In this document: piece by piece, positions 31,943-40,612 of the stretch | How positions within the stretch are numbered: position 1 is the stretch's first letter | How the letters are laid out: every line of letters begins with the position of its first letter | NCBI GenBank assembly: GCA_014238965.1 | Contig: JABAAC010000032.1 | Span: 1 to 40,689 of the forward strand | Source of the DNA: Phycisphaerales bacterium | Lineage (GTDB): Bacteria; Planctomycetota; Phycisphaerae; Phycisphaerales; SM1A02 | Reading direction: 5' to 3' | DNA: 40,689 nucleotides | Translations under genes and position numbers: made by a program | Notes under the pieces: generated by a model | The model's database searches: none | The model's input: only the letters and a program-made list of their open reading frames with translations | Told to the model about the DNA's origin: nothing

Positions 31943-34900
31943 ATGGCCATTCCTGTTGTCTCCCCGCTCGCTAAGAAACTCTTCGGTACACGCAACGATC
32001 GTCTCGTCAAGCGATACCTCAATACTGTCGACGAGGTGTCGTCGCATGAGGCTGATGTTCGCCAGCTCGACGACGCCGCACTGCTCGCTAAGACGGAGGA
32101 GTTTCGAAGTCGATTCGATGATGGAGAGACATCCGAGTCTCTTATCCCGGAAGTGTTTGCTGTTGCACGCGAGGCTATGGACCGAAACGTGGGCATTCGG
32201 AACATCTTCGATCCAACGCAAGACTTCGATGCATCGCTGCTGCCCGATGATGTGCGAGAGTTGTACAACGACACACGCGCTGCCATGGAGGCCGCCGAGC
32301 CGACCAAGCCACTTGCTGCATTCCTCGGTGGATTGAATGAGGTACCTGCTTGGCAGTGGATGCAGATCCCAACGGCGATCTATGAGGCGGTTAGGGAGAT
32401 ATACCCCAAGTCGAAGCCCCCGTTCAGGGCCCGCCCGTTTGATGTGCAGATTCTCGGTGGCATTGTGCTGTTCGAGGGCCGAATCGCGGAGATGAAAACG
32501 GGCGAAGGAAAGACGATCGTTGCGCCGTTGGCGTGTTATCTCGCCGCGCTACAGCGAAAGCAAGTACATGTTGTCACAGTGAACGACTATCTCGTGCAGC
32601 GTGATCGCGATTGGACATTCCCATTCTTTCACGGCCTTGGCCTCACTGTCGGGGCGATTCATCCACAGCACGTGCTTCCACCACAACTCAAGCAAGTGAT
32701 GTATCGCTGTGACATTGTCTATGGCACCACTGCTGAATTTGGTTTTGACTACCTTCGTGACAACATGAAAATGTCCGCGCAAGAGCAGGTGCAGAAGCAC
32801 CTGCAGGTCGCCATCGTTGATGAAGTTGACTCCACATTGATCGATGAGGCCCGAACGCCACTGATCATTTCCGGGCCTGCGCACGATCACGAGCCTCGAT
32901 ATGCCTTGGCCGACACGCTTGCTCGCCACCTCATTGACTTGCAAAAACAATGGAATGTCGCTGACGAGAAGGTGCAATCCTGTCAGCTTCGTGTGTCTAC
33001 TCTTGAAGGTGATATTCGAAATGCTCGCGACAAGGCGAGTGTTCCAGCTCTAAAGGAGCAGATGGAGCAAGCTAAAGCGGACCTTCCGAAATTGGAGTCT
33101 GCCCGCGATGCCTACACGCAGTATTACGAAGTAGAACTCGACAAGAAACGCGCTACGCTGACTCACGATGGTATTTCGCAGGCGCAAACTGAGTCGGGCT
33201 TGGGGTCGTTTTACGTCGGTGAGAACATCGACATGCCGCACTTGTTGGAGCAGGCCATTCGTGCTCATGCTGTGTATCAGCGAGATCGTGACTACATCGT
33301 TGGCCCCGATGCCGAGGGGTCGCAGACGATCGTGATCGTCGATCAGAATACGGGTCGAAAAATGATCGGGCGGCAGTGGTCGGACGGATTGCATCAGGCC
33401 GTTGAGGCGAAAGAAGGAGTGCCCATCAAGCAAGAAACCCAGACGATGGCCACGATCACGATTCAGAACTTCTTCAAGCTATACGAGCGATTGTCGGGCA
33501 TGACCGGTACGGCGGACACCGAGGCTACGGAGTTCTACGAGATCTACAAACTAGACGTGGTGGTCATTCCCACCAATGTGCCCATCGAGCGTGCTGACCA
33601 TCAAGACGTCGTCTATCTATCTGAGAAGGATAAGACAAGTGCGATTTTGGAGGAGGTCCGCCGATTTAACGATGTGGGCCTGCCCGTGCTCGTAGGTACG
33701 ACGAGTGTTGAAAACAGCAAGATGCTCTCTACAGAGTTGGCACGTCAGTTTGGCGTCAAGCATGAGGTGCTCAACGCTGAACAACATGAGCGGGAGTCTG
33801 AGATCGTCAAGAGTGCCGGCCAGCTTGGCGCGGTAATGGTTGCCACGAACATGGCAGGCCGTGGCACCGACATCAAGCTAGGGGAGTTTAGCCGAGGGGA
33901 TCTTGTTGCCCACTGGAAGCAGCGAGATGTACTGCCTCGCGATGCAAGTGCTGACATGAGCGATGACGCGATCGTTGCAGCGGCTTGGCGTCACATTGCA
34001 CTGCGGGAGTTGGGTAAGTCTAAGTCGGACATTAATGATATGGACGATGCCGCGATTGAGCATGCATTGTTCGCACACTGGTATGTCGAACTTGGCTGGG
34101 CGAAGTCTGCCAAGGCAGATGGCATGTCGATCAATGCATTGCGTGAGGCGTTAGACAAGACAGGGTCAAGCGTATTGCACAAACTTCGTGTCTTTAAGAA
34201 CGTTGAGGATATGGGCGGCTTGCATGTGGTGGGCACCGAACGTCACGAATCAAGGCGGATCGACAACCAGTTGCGAGGACGTTCTGGGCGGCAGGGAGAC
34301 AATGGGTCCTCACGGTTCTTCCTGAGCCTAGAAGACCCACTGATGAAAATGTTTGCCGGTCCGACGACATTGAAAGTCCTCAGTCGCTTTGGCATGAAGG
34401 AAGGCGATGCGATTGAGCATCCAATGTTGACAAAGGCAGTCGGCAAAGCGCAGCGTAAAGTGGAGGAACGCAACTTCCTCATTCGCAAGAACATTCTTGA
34501 GTACGACGAAGTGATGGACCATCAGCGTCATGACTTCTATGGGACTCGTCAGCGTGTCGTTGAGGGTGATGGGCTGCGTGAACTCATCTTTGAGTATTTG
34601 AGTACGGCTGTTGAGGATGCGTGTTGGCGGTACCTGGACAAGAGTTATCGATCAGAGTGCATTGCTGAGTGGATTCGCGAGCATCTGAACATCTCTATTG
34701 AGCCCGAACGATTGAAGCTCGATGATCAAAACCAGTTGCAAGAGAGCGTTCGTGTGAACGCTGCGCAGGAAGTCAGCCATCTTGTACGCATCTCAATAGG
34801 TGAATTCCTTGCTGAAGACATTGATCTTGGTACAGGGAACGTGGTGCAGGCGACCGAAGGCGGAAGTGATTGGCAAGGGCTGGTGAACTGGGTCAATGGT

Positions 34901-36049
34901 CACTTCAGCATTGATCTAAAGATTGAGGACATCTGCGACTTGCCGCGTGATGAGATCATTCGGTCTGTCGAGGCGGCGGCAGAGTCTGCGACGGATGCAA
35001 TCGATCTTTCGCCGCTTGACACATTCTTAGTTGAGTCGTACGCGCATGCGGAGTTGGCCAAGTGGGTTGAGGCCCGATTCGGTGAAAAAATGTCAGCCGA
35101 TGCGTTCAAGGATGTGCAAACGCCAGACGAGGCTGTTGAGATCATTATTGGCGCGGCTCACGATTTGTATCGCCGCCGTGAGCGGTATTACCCGATTGAC
35201 TTTGCCATCGAGATGACAACAGCAGGCTTGAAGCAGGATTCCGAGGCTGCACTAGGCCAGTTTTGCAGTTGGGTGCGTTGCCGATACGAGTTGGATTGGA
35301 GCCCGGAGACGCTCCCGTCGGGTAATCCCGCTGAGATCAGGGCTGCCGTTGGAAAGGAAGCCGATCAGTGGGATACGGCGAGAATTGAAGATCGGGCAAG
35401 ACGGTTGGTCGATGGCGCGGGCACGGTTGATGCACTTGATGAGCGATTGAAAGAGCAACTGGGCGCCTCGTTCTTCGAGAAGGAACGCCTCGCCGCGGAA
35501 CTGGACATGGTTGCAGCAACCACCGCAAAAATTAAGTCAGTCATGCGCATGGAAGTTGAGCAGTTGGAGCGGTGGGTGCTGCTTCAAATTCTGGATGCAG
35601 CATGGAAGGAACATCTGCATCAAATGGATCAGTTGCGAGAAGCGATCGGCTATCGCAGTTTCTCACAGCGTGATCCACGAATCGAATTTAAACGTGAGGG
35701 TGCCTCGCTCTATGAAACGATGCAGGAAAATGTTCGTGATCGGCTAGTCGACATGGTGTTCAAGGTCCGCTTGTCACCGCAGGTTGCACCGCGTCCTGAC
35801 GAGCAAGGGGGTGCAGCGGCTCCGCCTCAGCAAGCACCGCAGCGTCAGCAGCGGCACTCTGATCCGACCGACCCTGCAAAGGCAGCAGTGCGTGCTGCAG
35901 CCGCGGTGGCCTCGGGCGATGCTGGTGCGCAGCGGTCATCTACTCGCTCACGTCAGCCGTCTCAGCCGACCTCGCTGGCGGTTGGTCGCAATGAGCCATG
36001 CCCATGTGGGTCAGGCAAGAAATACAAGAAGTGCTGCGGCGTTAAATAG
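31943..36049 (+). CDS. secA: Preprotein translocase ATPase SecA, greatly enlarged
   Basis: 1,368 residues against about 900 in Escherichia coli. It drives protein export through SecYEG. All core motifs are present: Walker A MKTGEGKT (184-191), Walker B IVDEVDS (291-297) with DEARTPLIISG, NBD2 NMAGRGTDI (636-644), TERHESRRIDNQLRGR (765-780), the IRKNILEYDEVMD region (847-859), LDAAWKEHLHQMDQLR (about 1217-1232) and the zinc-binding tail CPCGSGKKYKKCC (1353-1365). Extra mass lies in three places: a charged coiled coil in the preprotein cross-linking region (about 335-395), a lengthened loop in NBD2 (about 648-757), and about 200 residues of tandem repeats in the helical wing/scaffold region (907-1147). 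A Pro/Gln/Ala-rich linker (1280-1345) precedes the zinc tail. Weak ribosome site GCGAGG at 31931-31936. Confidence 0.97.
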   Translation: MAIPVVSPLAKKLFGTRNDRLVKRYLNTVDEVSSHEADVRQLDDAALLAKTEEFRSRFDDGETSESLIPEVFAVAREAMDRNVGIRNIFDPTQDFDASLLPDDVRELYNDTRAAMEAAEPTKPLAAFLGGLNEVPAWQWMQIPTAIYEAVREIYPKSKPPFRARPFDVQILGGIVLFEGRIAEMKTGEGKTIVAPLACYLAALQRKQVHVVTVNDYLVQRDRDWTFPFFHGLGLTVGAIHPQHVLPPQLKQVMYRCDIVYGTTAEFGFDYLRDNMKMSAQEQVQKHLQVAIVDEVDSTLIDEARTPLIISGPAHDHEPRYALADTLARHLIDLQKQWNVADEKVQSCQLRVSTLEGDIRNARDKASVPALKEQMEQAKADLPKLESARDAYTQYYEVELDKKRATLTHDGISQAQTESGLGSFYVGENIDMPHLLEQAIRAHAVYQRDRDYIVGPDAEGSQTIVIVDQNTGRKMIGRQWSDGLHQAVEAKEGVPIKQETQTMATITIQNFFKLYERLSGMTGTADTEATEFYEIYKLDVVVIPTNVPIERADHQDVVYLSEKDKTSAILEEVRRFNDVGLPVLVGTTSVENSKMLSTELARQFGVKHEVLNAEQHERESEIVKSAGQLGAVMVATNMAGRGTDIKLGEFSRGDLVAHWKQRDVLPRDASADMSDDAIVAAAWRHIALRELGKSKSDINDMDDAAIEHALFAHWYVELGWAKSAKADGMSINALREALDKTGSSVLHKLRVFKNVEDMGGLHVVGTERHESRRIDNQLRGRSGRQGDNGSSRFFLSLEDPLMKMFAGPTTLKVLSRFGMKEGDAIEHPMLTKAVGKAQRKVEERNFLIRKNILEYDEVMDHQRHDFYGTRQRVVEGDGLRELIFEYLSTAVEDACWRYLDKSYRSECIAEWIREHLNISIEPERLKLDDQNQLQESVRVNAAQEVSHLVRISIGEFLAEDIDLGTGNVVQATEGGSDWQGLVNWVNGHFSIDLKIEDICDLPRDEIIRSVEAAAESATDAIDLSPLDTFLVESYAHAELAKWVEARFGEKMSADAFKDVQTPDEAVEIIIGAAHDLYRRRERYYPIDFAIEMTTAGLKQDSEAALGQFCSWVRCRYELDWSPETLPSGNPAEIRAAVGKEADQWDTARIEDRARRLVDGAGTVDALDERLKEQLGASFFEKERLAAELDMVAATTAKIKSVMRMEVEQLERWVLLQILDAAWKEHLHQMDQLREAIGYRSFSQRDPRIEFKREGASLYETMQENVRDRLVDMVFKVRLSPQVAPRPDEQGGAAAPPQQAPQRQQRHSDPTDPAKAAVRAAAAVASGDAGAQRSSTRSRQPSQPTSLAVGRNEPCPCGSGKKYKKCCGVK
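34661..35383 (+). repeat. Four tandem protein-level repeats inside SecA
   Basis: Units start near residues 907, 980, 1038 and 1107 (34661, 34880, 35054, 35261), with their key Trp at 910, 983, 1041 and 1110. Short cores are AEWIREHLNISIEPERL, VNWVNGHFSIDLKIEDI, AKWVEARFGEKMSADAF and CSWVRCRYELDWSPETL. Each continues with an acidic helix. The core resembles the Escherichia coli SecA helical-wing segment (EEYLKNDFDLDL), so this looks like duplication of a native element. At the DNA level the copies are diverged. Confidence 0.7.
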
Positions 36050-37160
36050 GATCGACGTGCAATGACTTGCGAGCAGTCATTGCATAACGAGTCAGCAGCA
36101 GCACAGCGACGGCGATGGTGGCCATCCATGCTGGGCCGTCGATAAGGCCACGGTCGGCACACAATGCTGCAATGAGTACGGTCAGAATGACAAGGGTTGT
36201 GCGGCCAATGGTGCGAGGGCACGATCGTGGCATCGCATAAAACAACACAATGGCTGGGAAGAGCACGCCATACAAGGCGAGATAGCGCAGGTACGCATGT
36301 TGTGCGCCGGTCCATGGGCTCACGACGAGACGTGCAGCGAGCCATGGCAAGAGCGGCGCAAGCAGTGGCAGCAGGAGGGAGATGCCCGAATGGCCTCCGA
36401 GCACTCCCGCGGGTGAGAGTTCTCGCAAGTTGGCTGCAGACGTGAGCACGCTTTGCACGAGTAAGTGGGCAAAGATGATTGAAGTCAATAAGTCTGGTCG
36501 AAGCGTCCAGTACGACGCGGACACGACAAGCATGAGGGCAAAGGCAGCGCCAACGATCCAGAAGGTGCGCCGGTCGTCGGTTTCCTGCAGCGTGCGATGG
36601 AACGGTGCATCCAGCCATGGGCACAGTAGGAAACCCAGAGAGAAGATCGGAGCGAGCCAGAGGATGTCGAGGGTGGGCTTGGTTCCAAACCAGTTTGGGT
36701 CGGTTATGCCAGTGGAGAGATTGGTTACAAGGACGACCAGAGAAGCAGCAAATGCCGCGGCGCCCAGCCAAGGCCACATTGGTCGGGGGAGCATGGCAAG
36801 AAGCCAAGAAGCCGAGAATGCAAGCAGTGGAATCACGAACACATTGCTTACAAGTTCGTGTCCCGGGAGCAACAGCCACTTGGCAACCATCGCCAAGAAG
36901 AGCAGTTGGAACCCGATCGTTGCAATGGCAAACCAACGCATGGCGGTAGCGTGGGTACGGCAGAACGTGCGTGATGCTTCAGCGGTTCGCAGCTTCAGGC
37001 CCATATACGTGCATCCCACAACATTGGGAATTGCAATCAGCAGGAAGCCCCACCAGCCATACCACTGCATCAGCAGGACCGGCAGGTACATGCCGATGCA
37101 CCACGTCCATGCAGATGCGCCATAGAGACCCCAGCCGAGTTTGCGCAGCGTGCCCATCAT
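36042..37160 (-). CDS. Polytopic membrane protein of unknown function
   Basis: 372 residues from the ATG at 37160 (next ATG 37157); a longer frame to 37259 would overlap the upstream gene and adds a non-membrane leader. About 10-11 hydrophobic helices. The opening LRKLGWGLYGASAWTWCIGMYLPVLLMQWYG and NVVGCTYMG recall the first helices of SSS/APC-type transporters, but no substrate motif is recognisable. TDPNWFGTKPTLDI lies in a loop after helix 5. The stop overlaps the convergent secA gene by 8 bases. Probably co-transcribed with the hotdog gene 41 bases upstream. Confidence 0.82.
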   Translation of the reverse strand: MMGTLRKLGWGLYGASAWTWCIGMYLPVLLMQWYGWWGFLLIAIPNVVGCTYMGLKLRTAEASRTFCRTHATAMRWFAIATIGFQLLFLAMVAKWLLLPGHELVSNVFVIPLLAFSASWLLAMLPRPMWPWLGAAAFAASLVVLVTNLSTGITDPNWFGTKPTLDILWLAPIFSLGFLLCPWLDAPFHRTLQETDDRRTFWIVGAAFALMLVVSASYWTLRPDLLTSIIFAHLLVQSVLTSAANLRELSPAGVLGGHSGISLLLPLLAPLLPWLAARLVVSPWTGAQHAYLRYLALYGVLFPAIVLFYAMPRSCPRTIGRTTLVILTVLIAALCADRGLIDGPAWMATIAVAVLLLTRYAMTARKSLHVDPI

Positions 37161-37201
37161 GCGATTCAGTGTAGTTGTTGGTGAGGTGACCTTGGTGAGC
37201 G

Positions 37202-37807
37202 TCAGCGGCGGCGACGCGTTACTTCGGTTTTCGGCGTGCAGTGGAATGTCATCTGGCATTCACCCACACGGCGACTGGTTCGACGTCCTCGAACCGCTTG
37301 CTGAATCTGAAGCGTGATATCAATGTTGAACTCGCCGCCTTTGGCTAGATCGCTGTGCAACAGTTGTCGAAGCGTGTCCTGCTCAGCGACTTCATATACC
37401 GCTGGTCCGTGGCATGGTCGAAGGAACCGGTAGTTCAGATTTTTGCAGACGACGCGGTAATCGCTACCGCATTCAGCAAACAGGAACATGCCGCCGGCGA
37501 CTTCAGAGTTGCCCAGAAGGGCGGCGCCCGCCATGGCGTTGTACCAATTGCGATTGAATCGGCGGAAGGGCAAAATGGCTCTGAATCGGGCACCTCGCTT
37601 GTGTGTGCCTTGTTCACGACGGATCGTGATACCGCTTCGCCACGCGTAAGGCAGCCAGATCAGCGAGCACACACGGTGCCAGAAGTTGTTTTTTGTGCTC
37701 AGCCGGCTGATAAAAGCTTCCAGCCGTTCGTACAGCGATAGCCGCGGGGGCTTCGCTGGCAGCGACTCGCTGAGCCGCTTGTCGTTGGTGGGGCTGGTGA
37801 TAGACAT
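37202..37807 (-). CDS. DUF4442-like hotdog-fold protein
   Basis: 201 residues. The core RFRAILPFRRFNRNWYNAMAGAALLGNSEVAGGMFLF, followed by KNLNYRFLRPCHGPAVYEV, fits the DUF4442/thioesterase hotdog pattern: a strand, the N-x-N-x-(H/Y)-xx-x-M-xG turn, a long central helix, then strands. The family's catalytic residues are not well defined. It could act on acyl-CoA or be a non-catalytic lipid binder. The C-terminus is basic (TRRRR). It is divergent from the sugar-isomerase gene across 150 bases. Confidence 0.68.
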   Translation of the reverse strand: MSITSPTNDKRLSESLPAKPPRLSLYERLEAFISRLSTKNNFWHRVCSLIWLPYAWRSGITIRREQGTHKRGARFRAILPFRRFNRNWYNAMAGAALLGNSEVAGGMFLFAECGSDYRVVCKNLNYRFLRPCHGPAVYEVAEQDTLRQLLHSDLAKGGEFNIDITLQIQQAVRGRRTSRRVGECQMTFHCTPKTEVTRRRR

Positions 37808-37914
37808 AGAAGTGATTCAGTGGAAATCGTTGGCTGAACGAAGGCGGAATTATAGCTTCGGCATCTTCGGGGGGGGAGCCGCCACATCTATTTCTGGGAC
37901 CCTCTCAGGAGGGG

Positions 37915-37950
37915 TCGATAATCGATACCCCTTGGCGGGATCGACTATCG
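37915..37950 (+). repeat. Two near-identical decamers upstream of the isomerase gene
   Basis: TCGATAATCG (37915-37924) and TCGACTATCG (37941-37950) are direct repeats with 8 of 10 identical bases and 26-base spacing centre to centre. The second ends 7 bases before the ATG at 37958. They could be a regulator's paired site or an expression-blocking element. A GGAGGGG just before them (37908-37914) is part of a short hairpin, too far from the ATG to be its ribosome site. Confidence 0.35.
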
Positions 37951-37957
37951 TTCCCCA

Positions 37958-38782
37958 ATGCCGCTTTCGAGACTAGGTGTGTGTTCTTGGAGTCTTAGGC
38001 CCTCAGATCCCGCAGATCTTGTCGATCAAGTGCTGGCAACTGGCCTTCAGGCCGTGCAATTAGCTCTATCGCCCCTGGTGAGCCAGCGAGAGACCTGGGG
38101 GGCCGCAATTGGGACACTCATGTCCCATGATGTGCAATTGCTCAGTGGCATGATGGCCCCGGTTGGTGAGGATTACAGCACAATCGACCGCATCCGCGAA
38201 ACTGGCGGTATTCGCGTTGACGCCCATTGGCCAGCGAACGAAGCCATGATTCGCGCCGCTGCTGTTGTGGCAGAAAACGCTGGAATAGGGCTCATTACAT
38301 TCCATGCGGGATTTCTGCCCCACGATACAGCCCACCCCGAACGAGCCGTCATGGTTCATCGCTTGCAGTCGATCGCCGACATCTGTGGCCGCCAAGGCGT
38401 CCGCGTGGGCCTTGAGACCGGTCAAGAGGACGCCCACACGCTGCTTGCAGTGTTGGGCGAAATCGACCGCCCAAACTTGGGGATCAACTTTGACCCCGCC
38501 AACATGGTGCTCTATGGCACCGGCGACCCCATTGAGGCCTTCGAGCAACTCGCGTCACACGTTGTGCAACTGCACATCAAAGACGCAACGCCACCGAGCA
38601 AGCCAGGTCAGTGGGGCAGCGAAGTGCCTGTGGGCGAAGGCGTGGTCGATTGGGACCGATTCATGGCCATTGCCGCATCGCTGGAACAAGATGTGGACGC
38701 CACTATCGAGCGTGAAGCAGGTGAAGATCGCGCTGGCGATATTCGTATTGCCCTTCATGCCATTGGCAAACATCTTCCATGA
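37958..38782 (+). CDS. Sugar phosphate isomerase/epimerase-like TIM barrel
   Basis: 274 residues of the xylose isomerase-like TIM-barrel family. Probable metal ligands follow the usual order: E153 (VGLETGQE), D179 (GINFDPANM), H206 (VQLHIKDA) and E251 (ATIEREAG); H116 (ITFHAGF) lines the pocket. Members isomerise or epimerise sugars, keto-sugars or inositol derivatives, or cleave AP sites (endonuclease IV), but the short form with HIKDA and VPVGEGVVDW is the sugar type. The stop overlaps the next gene as ATGA (38779-38782), coupling it to a gamma-glutamyltransferase. Substrate unknown. Confidence 0.9.
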   Translation: MPLSRLGVCSWSLRPSDPADLVDQVLATGLQAVQLALSPLVSQRETWGAAIGTLMSHDVQLLSGMMAPVGEDYSTIDRIRETGGIRVDAHWPANEAMIRAAAVVAENAGIGLITFHAGFLPHDTAHPERAVMVHRLQSIADICGRQGVRVGLETGQEDAHTLLAVLGEIDRPNLGINFDPANMVLYGTGDPIEAFEQLASHVVQLHIKDATPPSKPGQWGSEVPVGEGVVDWDRFMAIAASLEQDVDATIEREAGEDRAGDIRIALHAIGKHLP

Positions 38783-40512
38783 GAAGGTCTGTACATCCGC
38801 TCTTGTTGTTTGCTGCATTGATTGCCGGATGCACAGTGCATCAGCCCATCCCAAGCCAAATTGCCTACCGCGGTGGCGCCGTTGCGGCTGATCACATCGT
38901 CGCCTCAGAAGCAGGGGTTGCAATCTTACGTGCGGGTGGAAACGCTGTTGACGCCGCCATCGCAACGAGTTTCACGCTGTCCGTCACAGACCCATTTTCA
39001 TGTGGTGTAGGTGGCGGTGGTTTCATGGTGGTATATGCCCCGGCCACAGCCCAACGTAGCGCCGTGGAAGCGATTGTGAACTACCGAGAAGTTGCGCCCG
39101 CAGCAGTGGATGCAACCTTCTATCCACAGCAGAAACGAGATGACGCGAGTCAATTTGGCGGCACAGCCGTGGGCATTCCCGGAACGGTTGCTGGCCTGTG
39201 GGCAGCGCATCAGCAGTGGGGCTCGCTCCCATGGAAGGCGCTGTTGCAGCCGGCCATCTCCGCTGCGCACGACGGCGTTGTGGCTAACGAAGCGTGGTGT
39301 CGAGCGGCCAATTGGCTGGGAACCGCCCGCAAGGACAATCCACATACAGCCACAATCAGCCAGTGGATTTGGAACAACTTGTGCAACGGGGGAGATGTGC
39401 AACCCGGCGATGTCATACGGCAGCCCGAGCAAGCAAGGTTGCTTCGTCGCATTGCCGGTCGAGGTGCCGACTTTTTCTATAGCGGCGAGGTTGCGCGGGA
39501 CATCGTGTTGGCCGTCGAATCATCCGGTGGTGTCATCACGGTAGATGACATTGAGAACTATCGGCCAAGTATTGGGCCGCCGCTGATCGCAGACGACATC
39601 TTCGGCCGGTATCGATTGCTCACCATGCCCCCGCCCAGCAGTGGCGGCGTGGCCGAAATTCAAGTGCTTCGTATGGTGTCACAGCGGTGGCATGAGGTCG
39701 GGCACTTGTCGCCCGACGATCCAAGCTACCTGCACCTGCTGGCCTCTGCATTGCAGCACGCCTTCGCGGATCGGGCACGATGGTTAGCCGATGGCACGTT
39801 TGCCCCCGTGCCAGTTGATGACTTGTTGCATCCGGACCGCATCGCTAAGGCTGCCAAGCGGATCGACATGCACAGTGTTTCACCGCCGGAGCATGCACAT
39901 ATCCTCGCCCCACCGGACGACTCGGGCACATCACACCTGTGTGTGGTTGATGCTCAAGGCATGGCCGTTGCGTGCACAGAAACCGTGAATTATCTCTGGG
40001 GCTCGTGCATCGCGGTGCCGCAGTGGGGCATTGTGCTTAACAACGAAATGGATGATTTCACGACAAAGGTCGGCGGAACCAATGTCTATGGGCTCAGTCA
40101 GAGTGTTCGCAATGCCCCGCACGGTGGGAAGCGGCCCTTATCCAGCATGTCGCCCACCATTGTGCTTGAGGATGGCCGTGTTCGACTGGTGGCCGGCGCG
40201 TCAGGGGGTCCTCGGATCATTTCGGCAACGATTCAGGCAATCATCGATGTCTTGCAGTTCGGCTTGACACCCACCGCGGCTCTGGCCAAGGGAAGACTGC
40301 ATCAGCAGTGGAAGCCACATGTGCTGTGGCTAGAGACGGGGCGGTTTGAAGCCGCGACGCATGATGCATTGCGATCTCGGGGATGGGATGTGCAAGAACG
40401 CCGCGGCGTTGGGGTGGAGCAGTTGCTCCAAGTGCGCCCCGATGGGGCAATGTTGCCAGCGAGCGACCCTCGTAAAGGTGGGGCTGCTGCTGGAGTTGAG
40501 GCTATTGAGTAG
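38779..40512 (+). CDS. ggt: Gamma-glutamyltransferase lipoprotein
   Basis: 577 residues; lipobox LIAGC (C18) indicates membrane anchoring. It is made as one chain and predicted to self-cleave before nucleophile Thr384 (DDSGTSHLCVVD). Substrate-site residues match the family: R103 in NYREVAP (gamma-glutamyl carboxylate), NNEMDDF (421-427), LSSMSP near 445-450 and GASGGPRI in the oxyanion region. The enzyme transfers or hydrolyses the gamma-glutamyl group of glutathione and related peptides outside the cytoplasm. Pairing with a TIM-barrel isomerase is unusual for glutathione salvage. Confidence 0.95.
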   Translation: MRRSVHPLLLFAALIAGCTVHQPIPSQIAYRGGAVAADHIVASEAGVAILRAGGNAVDAAIATSFTLSVTDPFSCGVGGGGFMVVYAPATAQRSAVEAIVNYREVAPAAVDATFYPQQKRDDASQFGGTAVGIPGTVAGLWAAHQQWGSLPWKALLQPAISAAHDGVVANEAWCRAANWLGTARKDNPHTATISQWIWNNLCNGGDVQPGDVIRQPEQARLLRRIAGRGADFFYSGEVARDIVLAVESSGGVITVDDIENYRPSIGPPLIADDIFGRYRLLTMPPPSSGGVAEIQVLRMVSQRWHEVGHLSPDDPSYLHLLASALQHAFADRARWLADGTFAPVPVDDLLHPDRIAKAAKRIDMHSVSPPEHAHILAPPDDSGTSHLCVVDAQGMAVACTETVNYLWGSCIAVPQWGIVLNNEMDDFTTKVGGTNVYGLSQSVRNAPHGGKRPLSSMSPTIVLEDGRVRLVAGASGGPRIISATIQAIIDVLQFGLTPTAALAKGRLHQQWKPHVLWLETGRFEAATHDALRSRGWDVQERRGVGVEQLLQVRPDGAMLPASDPRKGGAAAGVEAIE

Positions 40513-40612
40513 TGCATATAGGTCGACTGTCGTCCATCAGTAGTTGACTTTCGAGCCAGACTCCTTATTCAGCCGATGAAATCGCATTGGCATTTGCCAG
40601 GGAGCCCTCGTT

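Noticed and set aside
36382-37125. 247-codon open frame on the plus strand
   Set aside because: Antisense to a membrane protein gene; no hydrophobic core or family pattern.
37869-37876. Run of eight G as a possible phase-variable tract
   Set aside because: It lies in a non-coding gap 60 bases from the nearest start (37807), with no second frame to switch; a simple chance run is as likely.
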